Shown in pieces: positions 19,401 through 28,689 of a DNA stretch of 31,031 nucleotides. The notes below the pieces were generated by a model, which was not told the origin of the DNA, did no database searches, and saw nothing but the letters and a program-made list of their open reading frames with translations. The DNA is from Discostella pseudostelligera (Eukaryota; Bacillariophyta; Thalassiosirophyceae; Thalassiosirales; Thalassiosiraceae). The stretch is from the NCBI GenBank assembly GCA_036940085.1, contig JALLBK010000577.1, positions 1 to 31,031 on the forward strand, read 5' to 3'. Positions within the stretch are counted from its first letter, which is position 1. Every line of letters starts with the position of its first letter. The position numbers and the translations under genes are program-made.

Positions 19401-20312
19401 ATGGTTTGGAACAGGTGAGAATGATGACGCTGAATACGATGCTTCTTGGTCATCCCGGTAGGTGGTCTGATTTGGGTTCTGGAAAAAGAGATTGTCAAAA
19501 TCGTCATTGGACTCGAAGGATTTAGACTGTTGATGATGATAGTGCCCACTGCCAGTGAAATCAATTGTTGACTCCGCTTCCATCTCCATTTCCATCTCAC
19601 AATTTGGATAGTTGAGCGGTTGTTGTTGATGTTGTTGCATTGGATAATTTTGTTGCTGTTGATGGTGCTGCCCCCGTCCAGGACTGTATGGATCAAACCC
19701 CACCAAAGAAGATACTCCCCTACCACCAGCTGTAGATTCTTCCGTCGATGTCCGTGAAGTAGATGTCGATGATGATCTCCATGACATAATGGATGCCATC
19801 TCCATCGAGGGAGGTGGTGAATTGAGAACCGTAGAACTATTGCTGTTTAATTGAAAGTGTGGCTTCATCACATAGGGATTCATGAATTGTTCATCATCGT
19901 CGTCATCATCATCATCTGATACTGGCGAGGATGCCGCGGTATCACCCCCGTCACGGTCGCCATGACTCTTGTCTTGCCACTCTATTTTGTTAGTCTCGTC
20001 TCCCCCCGAGTTCATTTTCATACTTGTGTTAGTCAGCTGTTGATCGTTGCACTTCCCTCTCTCTCGCCTATCCTGATCCTCTTCTTCGTCACCTGACGAT
20101 GACGAATCCAAAACCTCATCGCGCGGTCGATCATAATATTGTTGTTGCTGCAATACTTGGCTTGGCAACAACTTTCGTCGGGCAGGCCGACGCCGCCGCC
20201 CTGCTACTCCTCCCGCTCCGGCGCTGCCACCACTTCCTGGCGGCCGTGGTGGATGCTGCCACGATATGCCACTGGGACTGCTACTGCTAGTAGAAGTGCC
20301 GCCGTTGATCAT
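16473..20312 (-). CDS. Giant membrane-anchored papain-family (C1A) cysteine protease
   Basis: My model joins 20312-18088 and 17988-16473, giving 1246 residues. The 99-nt intron (GTACGT to CTGCAG) falls inside the I29 propeptide and joins HRFNVWRTNHAR to IAEKNEKHG, an ERFNIN-like helix. The N-terminal 420 residues are low complexity (S, D, Q, H). A hydrophobic helix near 430-450 (LRLLLVAMTALFCIRTM) suggests a signal anchor, followed by about 260 residues of charged linker, the I29 inhibitor domain (from about 711), and a C1A peptidase. Catalytic residues are intact: Q and C in NSQGSCGACW (about 955), H in MNHCVEVVGY (about 1161) and N in VKNQWSTYWG (about 1214). Typical C1A zymogens are 330-450 residues, so the extension is exceptional. 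A GTG at 20411 extends the frame, but 20312 is the first ATG. Release of the protease by cleavage in the lumen or a lysosome-like compartment is inferred. Confidence 0.85.
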
Positions 20313-21085
20313 GCTGTTGTTTCCTCTATGGTAGAGTCGGCACCGTCGTCGGTCGTCGTCGATAGGGAGAGTTTGCCACAAGCCGCCGCGCCGCCATGGT
20401 TCATCACCCACGAACTCTAATGACGAAAAGGGGGCTCAGGTGAATTTTAGGGGGCTCAACGGAGAGGATGCGAGAAGAACGGCCTTGCTGGCTTCTCGTT
20501 TCTTCCTTCCTTCTTCATGTGTGTCTGTTTGTCGATTATGATCAATTCTCCTCCACGTGGCGATATTTCCCGCCAAATATCAATTAAATTGGCGGGAAAC
20601 TAATTGTTACTCCTATATTTGGCGCGAAAGGCATGGCTACCATCCATAACGACGCATGACGCATCGCCCATCGGCCATCGCATGACCAATGACCAGCCCT
20701 GCCACCCGAGAGCAACGAGGGATGGAGGGATCAATTTTTGTCTCTGGATGAATCTCTATGGCAAAGCTTTTCCAGATGATCTCAATCTTTCATGATGGTT
20801 GATGTGGGTGGGGTTGCGAAGGTGTGATATGTTCCGGAAGATGCACGAGATGCACATATTTCGTACTTCATTCTTAAAATGTAACAGCAGAGTGACATGT
20901 GACATAAAGTGTCTGCATGACAGAATGGCACCCTCCACCCTCCACTGCCATCTACTGCCACTACCCCCAAGACCAACATGTGAAAGTTAGCAGGGCTGAA
21001 CCTCTTCATCTCTCATGTCATATCTTCTTTTTGGATCAAACATCACACTATCCTCTCACTCTAATATCATTGGAATTTGTATACG
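20313..21085. promoter_or_regulatory. Divergent promoter region between the protease and PhoD genes
   Basis: This 773-bp interval lies between divergent start codons. It contains a G-box and three E2F-type elements between 20553 and 20629 (listed separately). The short ORFs on both strands at 20600-21009 have no recognisable features. The 100 bp next to the protease ATG are open in the protease frame but lack an ATG. Confidence 0.5.
20553..20629. promoter_or_regulatory. G-box with three E2F-type sites
   Basis: CCACGTGG (20553-20560) is followed 5 nt later by TTTCCCGCC (20566-20574), then an opposite-strand GGCGGGAAA (20591-20599), then TTTGGCGCGAAA (20618-20629). The last is an almost perfect palindromic E2F consensus. 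Three good matches in 64 bp are well above chance for 9-12-mers. Confidence 0.5.
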
Positions 21086-22971
21086 ATGATTGCTTGCAAA
21101 TCATTACTAGGGGTGCTATTTGCGGCGGCGTGCGCTAACTCGGTACAGGCTCAAAATTTGTTTGAAGGTGCCGCAGATAATGACGGCTCCACTCCCGGAG
21201 GCAGGGCATCCAACTTTGCCGCCAAGGCGAGCAAGCAAGAAAAGTTTGATTACGGTGTGGCCAGCGGTGATCCGCTAGCGACTTCGGTTATTCTTTGGAC
21301 TCATGTAGAACCTCCTCATTCGAATGGTCCAGTAAGTCTCACCTGGGAGGTGTCCACCGATGAATTCTTTGATGATATCGTCGCTTCAGGAACAGTTGAT
21401 GCAACATTGGACACGGATCACACTGCCAAGGTGGATGCCGAAGGGTTGGAGCCAGGTACTGAGTATTGGTATCGCTTTATGCAAGGTAGAAGATCCTCTC
21501 CAATCGGTCGTACTCGAACCTTGCCACCTGTGGGTGTCGACGAGGTAAAGTTTGCTGTGTTTTCTTGCTCCAACTATCCCGCTGGGCACTTTCATGCCTA
21601 CAAAGATGCGGTTGAGCGTGGGGCGAAATTTGCATTGCATCTTGGTGATTACATTTACGAGTACCCAGCGGATGGATATGCATCGGAGCAGGCGTAAGTC
21701 GATTGGTTTTTATTGTTTGTCATGTATGGAATCTTCTGTCATGCTCGTTTGTATTCACAATTAATCTGAAGTATTTCTTAAATTGATACTGTGTCTTCTT
21801 TTTATTCAACAGGGAGGCAATGGGGCGCAAGTCCGACCCAGAAACTGAGGTCATCACGCTCAAGGACTATCGGAGGCGTCATGCTCAGTACAAGTCTGAT
21901 CCCGATGCGCAGCTCATGCACGCGGCAATGCCATTGATTGCAATTTGGGATGATCACGAGACAGCCAATGATGCTTACATGGGCGGCGCCGCAAACCATG
22001 ATCCTGCCACCGAGGGAACATGGCAGGCCCGCATGGCGGCTGCTATCCAAGCGTACCATGAGTGGATGCCGATTCGAACGGGTCCTGTGAAAGAGAAAAT
22101 TTATCGCAGTTTCGATTTTGGAGACCTGCTCTCACTCCATATGATTGATACTCGTCTGATCGGTCGTGACAAGCAGGCTGACCCTTCTGAAGCTCCAAGC
22201 TTTCCGATCTTTCTATCTTCATTGTTTTCTCCAACACGCGAGTTGCTGGGCCAGGAGCAATCCATCTGGCTACAGGGACAGTTCACAAACTCGCCTGGGA
22301 AATGGCAAATCCTAGGAAATCAAGTATTGATGTCTCGAATGGAAGTCCCACTAAGCATCCTTCAGTACCTCGGCGGCGACGGCCTCGACCAGAATAACAT
22401 TCCATTATTCAACAATGCAGTGACTGCTTATATAACTGCAAAGCAAAAGAAAGTTGCTAATATCCCACTTAATCAAGCTGAGCTAGACCTTCTTGACACC
22501 ACCAAAAATCCAAAGATAGGCTACAATAATGATGACTGGAATGGATACCCGATTGCCAGAGAAAAGTTGCTCAATGGTGCTGCAATGGCCTTCGCAGCTC
22601 GTGATCGCAAGCTCTTAGTCCTCGCAGGTGACACCCACAATTCTTGGTATGCAGATGTCGCCGCTTCTGGTTACTTCTCAGCTGATGGTGGTCTTGCGGC
22701 TGATACTGTGGTGGGGATTCAAATTGCAACCCCTTCTGTTAGTTCACCAGGACTCGAGTATTATCTCTCGGCATTTCCCGAAGCCCAAGTGAATCAGTTG
22801 TTTAGAGGCATCATCGATGATATCAAGTGGATGGAGGCATCGCAGCGCGGATGGGTGATGCTCACTGTCAGTCCTAGTGCGGTGCAGGCCGACTGGATTT
22901 TCGTGGGTAACGTATTTGTGAATGATTTCATTTCGTCGATTGTCCACTCCGAAACAGTACCGGCAAACTAG
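21086..22971 (+). CDS. phoD: PhoD-type alkaline phosphatase, secreted
   Basis: My model joins 21086-21693 and 21813-22971 (588 residues); the 119-nt intron (GTAAGT to CAACAG) restores an alanine codon. A signal peptide is evident (MIACKSLLGVLFAAACANSV-QA). The N-terminal PhoD beta-domain follows (DYGVASGDPLATSVILWT), then metal-site motifs HLGDYIYEY (D about 188), IWDDHETAND (about 249-251) and LAGDTHNSWY (D476, H478). PhoD enzymes are Ca/Fe-dependent phosphomono/diesterases used to release phosphate from organic phosphorus outside the cell, and in phytoplankton they are commonly induced by phosphate limitation. The frame is open upstream to a TTG at 21077, but 21086 is the ATG that starts the signal peptide. 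The length fits PhoD proteins. Confidence 0.92.
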
Positions 22972-23392
22972 AACAAGACCCCGTCCCTGTTAGTGCGGAG
23001 TATCGGTAGATGGAGAAAATGTTCAGATGGAGGCATTGTACAGACGGGCTACTCCCGCCAATGAATCATGAGGTCTTCAACTAGTTTAGTTGCTTCGTAT
23101 GTTAAATCGATAGTGTCATTGAATGCAACTGAGACCAGTTCACATTTTTTGTTGACATGAATCTGACTGCCTAGCCCGTCCCAGTGATCATCTACCGTCA
23201 TTAAAATTCAATTCCAGTCAAACACAGTGAAACTCATGTCAAATAGGTGATAGTTGGTACTTGGTATATTAGCTTTAGCATTATTCCATTATTGATTTCA
23301 TTGAGATAGCACGTATATTTCTCAATATCAACATCATAGGGAAATCCGTAGACAAGTGTTGGCCCAGAGGCATGTCCGTCTTCATAGCGTAA
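22972..23392. other. Convergent intergenic region
   Basis: This 421-bp interval lies between the PhoD stop and the TAZ-protein stop. It is AT-rich, and I see no gene, repeat or recognisable site. It is presumably 3' UTR of both genes. Confidence 0.45.
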
Positions 23393-24781
23393 TCAATCCT
23401 CGGCAATTGTTCCACATTCATGATGCGAAGACAATGGCCTGCGGATCATGGTGTTGTTTGTGTTGTATCCCATGGATAGATTGCTACAAGAGGCAGATCG
23501 TGGCCTGGAAGGTGAGGATGGTATCGTTACTTCATACTCCAGCTCCTCCACGTTTCGTTGGGCGTCCAAGTAGCATCGCCTAATACTAGGCGGTGGTACG
23601 CTGTCAAACTCAACGCTCTGTCTCTCATCGTAACTCACCGCCCGTTGACGAAGGTTGTTGTTGCTGTTGTTAGCAGTAGGGAAAGGAACAATCAAAGATC
23701 CATCGTCTTCCATTGCCATCGATCCCAACATCCTATTTGCAGAGAACGACGATGACAACGACAACGACGACGACGACGAGGGCCATAACATCGGAATGGA
23801 TACATGCGTCGTCAATCTTCGAGGTGGTGGAGGTGGCATGAGTGTCATAGAGGGTGTCCTCTTGGGATGATGATGAGGAGGGTGGGTGGCAAAATTGGCC
23901 AATCCATTCTCATTGGTGTTGACTTTCCCATCCAATGACGAAGAGAGAATACTATCATTCTTCGATTGTGAACTGTTATTGTTGTGGTTGATGGCAGCAG
24001 TTCGTTCCATCATAGTCTTGGCATATCGTGCCATTAGCGAGCAAACCAGGCAGCTACCTTGATCGGACGGTCGAAATAGTTGACGTCCAACGAGACCGGA
24101 TGCCTGTTGTCTCGAACGTGCATCCTTGCATTTACGATAATGCGCCAATAACTTCCGTGCCTCATTGCATCCCTTGTAGTTGGTGGGACATGGAAAGTTT
24201 GGACCGGCAATGCATATTTTTACATGAAGGAGGAGTGGCTTGGTTTCGGTGCAACCTCGGTGGGGACAATTGGGTAGGCGACAATTCTTTTAGGTATGAT
24301 GATACACATGAGATGCAATATAGGTAGCAGCAAATGGATATAGAATGGAAATGTTGATATGAGAAATGCAGATACAGATATCGTGAATAGAGAAAATCAA
24401 TTGTTCCAGATAAACACAGCAAACCTAACGAACCTGAGCATGTAATATCATCCAAAGGGATGCTGCCGCCTTCTTTGCCTTGGTAACTAATTCGCCCACA
24501 TTGTTTGTCGATACCGGTGGTGGTTGCACCTGCTGCTGGTGATGCTGCGACGTTGGTGCAGCAGTCTCTGCATCTTTCAAAATCATCGCGGCGGAGCCAT
24601 CCGAATCCTCCACCACCACCACCTCTTCTTCATCGTCGTCGTCGTCGTTTCTCTCGCGTGGACTGCGAGGAACATTGAGCTGCGACCTATGAGTAGTACT
24701 TCCGATGCTGCTGCCACTGCTGCTACTACTACCCATAGACATCGACGAAGAAGACGTCATCGTCGGAACATTTGACGACAT
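23393..24781 (-). CDS. TAZ-type zinc-finger protein
   Basis: My model joins 24781-24434 and 24286-23393 on the minus strand, giving 413 residues. The intron (147 nt, phase 0) uses a less usual donor GTTCGT and acceptor AAAAG. Joining gives SLWMILHAQ/NCRLPNCPHRGC, so the cysteine-rich domain is built across the splice site. The finger reads CPHRGCTETKPLLLHVKIC, then PCPTNYKGCNEARKLLAHYR, then KCKD and later CLVCSLMARYAKTM. Its HxxxC and CxxC pattern and ARKLLxHYxxC match TAZ fingers of CBP/p300-related and diatom TAZ proteins, which bind transcription-factor activation domains. The N-terminus is Ser-rich with an acidic stretch (DDDDDEEEVVVVEDSDG), and the C-terminal 230 residues are Ser/Pro/Asn-rich. 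No HAT or bromodomain is present. A nuclear co-regulator role is inferred. Confidence 0.78.
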
Positions 24782-25790
24782 TCTTTTGAGGTACTACAAC
24801 GTTCGATGAGTCGATGGTGTGCGACGATATGCGGCTTTGCTTTTGCTATTGCTATGGCACACCGCAAATAATGAGTGATGAGTGATGCGCGGTACTGTTC
24901 TCAAAGCTTTACAGTTACATCTACATCGGTATGCATGCATGGTTGGATGGTTGGTGGTAGGAGTAGCGATCATTGAATTGCTTGTTGCTTTTGCTTTTGA
25001 TTGGTGGTGGGTGCGGCTGCGGATTTGGAGATCGCATACAGCATGTTGTTTTTGTTGCTGTTGTGTGTGGTTTCTCAAAGCATGCGCTGGAGAGATGATG
25101 ACATCACACATCATCATCATGTGGGTCAAACTTCACCGACACCACACAAAGACACGCGTGACGTCATCCAAAGCGAAGCTGAGACACTAATTTACAAAAT
25201 GGATGGCGCGGAGGCAAAGTTGAAGTTGCCCTTAGGCCTGGCAGATCATCGCCAAATCGAATAACAGCTGGCAAATTTGCACGCTCTGTCTCATGCTTCT
25301 GCGATGAATCTTCAGCTCCTCGGGAAGAAGTTGTGGCTGCCGTGGCCCGACTGTCGACAGACAGACACTCACTGTGGACTGGTGTCAACGATGTCAATCA
25401 CTCTTTCCCAAAGGCCACCACGATGACATATCATGCTTCGATGGCCAGCCCGCAGCACCAACAGACACCAACATCAATACCAGCATCGACCATCATTGCC
25501 CATTGCCGCCCTCCCCCATACCCTTGGCATTGGCTCCCACTAAGTAGATAGTGGTCTGCCTACAAATCATTGATTTTATCTCGCCCGTCTCTTGGCGATC
25601 GGCGTTTCAACTTTGCTGCGACGACTTCGCGTTTTCATCATCGGCATCGGCACATCGGTGGCTCCAGTTCCACCTCTCCTACCTGATGACTAGAAGCCCT
25701 CCCATTCATTGGCAAGTCTCTTCCGTCGTCATCTTGAGCCCCCTCCCATCTGCGCTCTACAAATTCAAATCATCAGTATAGCTTGTTTCC
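24782..25790. promoter_or_regulatory. Long divergent promoter region between TAZ and homeodomain genes
   Basis: At 1009 bp this is the longest stretch without a supported gene in the window. It contains GT-rich tracts and a CRE palindrome (25159-25166). The short ORFs, including a 102-codon one at 24882 with a Cys run, look like chance. Long upstream regions are common for transcription-factor genes. Confidence 0.5.
25159..25166. promoter_or_regulatory. CRE-type palindrome TGACGTCA
   Basis: This is a perfect TGACGTCA bZIP site, immediately preceded by an overlapping ACGCGT (25154-25159). In diatoms, TGACGT elements have been linked to bZIP control of CO2/cAMP-responsive genes. Use at this locus is inferred. 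Confidence 0.4.
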
Positions 25791-28296
25791 ATGTCACAAA
25801 GAGGCAGCACCCTCTCTCTCTACCCCTCCTCGGTCACTTGTTACAACAGCGCCGCCACTCCCAATAACAACAACATGAACGACCATCATCATTCCTCCTC
25901 CGATGATGACGACGACCATGACCCTTCATCTAAAAATGGAGGGGGCGGCAAATCCCGTCGTGAACTCCCCTCGGGTGCCGTGGCCACACTCAAGGCATGG
26001 CTATTGGCGCCAGAACACTTTACGCACCCCTATCCCACGCCTCAAGATCAAATTATGTTAATGCAAAAGACTGGAATTGATAAGAAGCAATTGAAGAATT
26101 GGTTTACCAATGCAAGGCGGAGGATATGGAAACCCATGTTGAAGAAACAGTTGGAGGCGGGGAAGTTGGCAGCGGGTGTTTCGTTGACTGCCACGGCAGC
26201 TACTTCTGCTTCGGGGGGAGGAGGTGGAGAAGGAGGGGGGGTGCCAATGCCAGAACTCACCGGGTCGTATCAACAACAACAGCAATATCCACAGCAGCAA
26301 CATCAGGAGCCACAGCAAGAAATGTATAGTAATTTTCAACAGGCTCAATCTCGGTTGGATCCATCGTCGTCTTATGAACAACAGCAGCAGCAATATCAGC
26401 AACAGCAGCAGCAGGTTCAATTTCTACAGGAGATGGGGCAGGTGAGTACGAAAGTTGAAATGGAATGCCATATCTCATTTATGCTTTTCCGTTCGCTGAA
26501 TTGCCTCATTCTAATCTGCGTCGATGTTGCCCATGTTGTTGAATATCGAACCACTTCCCCTAACTCTCTCGCTTATAGCCCGTCTACGATCAATATGGAA
26601 ATCAAATCTACGATACTACAGCATCCTATCAACAACAATATCCATATCAACAAGATAGTACTGCTACTACTACTACTACATCCAATCATCAATCTTCCTC
26701 CGCCACCAGCAACAACAACACCAATATTTCCTCGGACAATCCAAATTTCCCCATCTCCAACTCCATTGGATCATTGGCACCCATGACCCTATCTAGCATG
26801 GGAGGATCGACAGCTTCGTTTGGGAATAATATGGTCAAGACGGATAGTCATGCGGTATTAATGGAATTGTTTGCTCGGGATCAAGATTTGGTAAGACAGG
26901 CCGCGAGGGGTGTTGGTGGTATTGTCGGCGGTGTCGGCGGTGTCGTGGGGAGTGGTCATGGTATCCATGGCGTTGGAGGACAGTCGCAGGGAATGACGAA
27001 CAATCACAGCATGGGTGGTGGTGGTGGTGGAGCCGTTGGTAGTGGCGGTGTTTCCAGCGCTAGTCCTCCGGGGAGTGTTCGCTGGGCAGCGGGGGCGGTG
27101 GGATCGTCGTCCTCCGGTGGTCCAGTACTACAGAAACAACACTCGGTTACCTTCGAGGGGGTACCCTCGTTATCGTCATGGCCACACTTCTCGAGTGTGT
27201 CCAGTCTCAATAATCTAGGTGGGCTACAGGGCGTGAAGAGTATTACCAATTTGAGTGCTGCGGATTTAAGCAGTCAGGGTAATTTGAATAAGATGGGGAA
27301 TTTGGCGCACGTGAAGAGTATTGAGAATATGGTACGTGCATTTGGACCTGAGCTTGAAAGACTTTTGTCATGTGGTATCAATATATTTTTGGCAAACTAA
27401 CATCGTATCTTTTGCATTACCTCTTATTGCCCAGGGACGCTTCGATTCGTTTGCATTTTTGGAAGTCTTCTTTGATGACAAGAGCGGTCTTAACAGTAAC
27501 ACCAATTCTGGTCAACGGGGTGTCAAGCGAGAACGCGACGATGACGATGCCATTGGTCTCTCGCTGGATGGAGATGATGGTACATCTCCGGGACAGTTCA
27601 ACAACAACAATTCCAACAGCAAGACGCTGGCGGATCAAGACCCTACCGCTGATTCCGGAGGGTCCATGCTTTCTGACGAGAGAAACGACAGTTATGATGG
27701 CAATGATATTATGGATGGTGGGACACTCAAACGTGCCTACGATGATGCCCTCGCCGCACGTGGCTTGATTGCTGTCCGACGTAGTTGCGAAAAACTCACC
27801 GACCTTGCCTTACCCGCGAAGATGCAACGTACGCTCTCTCAAGAGTACATTCGCCAGCATAATCAAGGTCAGCCCATGGGTGATTTCTTCTCGACGAATA
27901 ACTCTGCGTATGCTCCCAATAGTAATCGCAACAATAATAATAATTGCTCTCCGCACGTAACAAGTGTTGTTGGTGATGGTGTTGGTGTTGGAAACGGAGG
28001 CATGTCGGATCGAAACAACAACAACAACAACANTGTCGGATCGAAACAACAACAACAACAACAACAACATGGTCAACACTTCCTCCGTGGAGGTCCCATC
28101 CTCGACTACGTGCACCCTATGCATGTTAGTCAATGTTGATACTCAGCTACGTCCCTGTGGTCATATGTTCCACGGACGATGTTTGAAGCCCAGCCTACAA
28201 AATACTGTGGGACCACCCAAATGTCCCATTTGCAAGACATCGATGCAATCGGCAATTTTGGCGGTTCCTACGGCAGCGACCGAATGCGGTGGGTAG
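25791..28296 (+). CDS. TALE homeodomain protein with C-terminal RING finger (3 exons, frame broken at N)
   Basis: Exons are 25791-26441, 26579-27331 and 27435-28296. The introns are 137 nt (GTGAGT to TATAG) and 103 nt (GTACGT to CCCAG), both phase 0. A TALE homeodomain lies near residues 55-116: LPSGAVATLKAWLLAPEHF, the three-residue-extension motif with PYP, and helix 3 KQLKNWFTNARRRIWKP. Long Q/N/G/S tracts follow. The exon-3 frame continues to 28139, but a RING finger (CTLC, RPCGHMFHGRC, CPIC) is encoded one frame over to 28296. Around the single N (28033) a 30-bp block is repeated at a 31-bp offset, as expected when overlapping contig ends are left unmerged. Removing one copy puts the RING in frame and gives 744 residues. 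The alternative is that the homeodomain protein stops at 28139 and the RING is an artefact or separate gene. A candidate poly(A) signal is at 28458-28463. Confidence 0.8.
28003..28063. repeat. 30-bp direct repeat flanking an assembly N
   Basis: The block beginning TGTCGGATCGAAACAACAAC at 28003-28032 recurs at 28034-28063, with a single N between at 28033. The repeat contains (AAC)n and its 31-bp offset changes the reading frame by one. It is most simply a scaffold join between overlapping contigs. Confidence 0.8.
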
Positions 28297-28689
28297 ACGC
28301 AACAAAACAAGTATATGCATATCGGGCAGCAGCGATTGGTGTTTTGGTAGAAAGATATTTGATGGTGTGGCAGATGGTGTGCTAATAATATTACAAACCG
28401 CTAACGCATTCGGCCCTTCATTTGGAATTTATTGCATCTAAGTATTGATGTGTAAGAAATAAAATAATAGAAATGTTGTTGACTTCGTGATCTGTCAGCA
28501 GGATGCCAATATGATCCTTCGCACAAGAGTTCAATACAACTACTGAGAGACCTTCAACTTGTTACGGACATGTCGGTTGAACTCTATGTGCTAGTTTTAC
28601 AGCAGATCCTGAGTGGTTGGCAAAGAGTGTCATAGACAAACTGCCCGCTATCCTACTGCACTTGTTGTGTGATATTCACCAACCAACAT
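28297..28689. other. Convergent intergenic region
   Basis: This 393-bp interval lies between the homeodomain-RING gene and the MiaB gene. AATAAA occurs on the plus strand at 28458-28463, and TTTATT, which could be a minus-strand poly(A) signal, at about 28428. I see no gene. Confidence 0.45.

Noticed and set aside
24162..24455. A 97-codon minus-strand ORF running through the TAZ-gene intron
   Set aside because: It is the wrong frame across the intron and TAZ exon; the spliced frame gives the zinc finger.
24882..25190. A 102-codon plus-strand ORF with a hydrophobic, Cys-rich segment
   Set aside because: It looks like chance translation of GT-rich promoter sequence, with no supporting splice sites or family.
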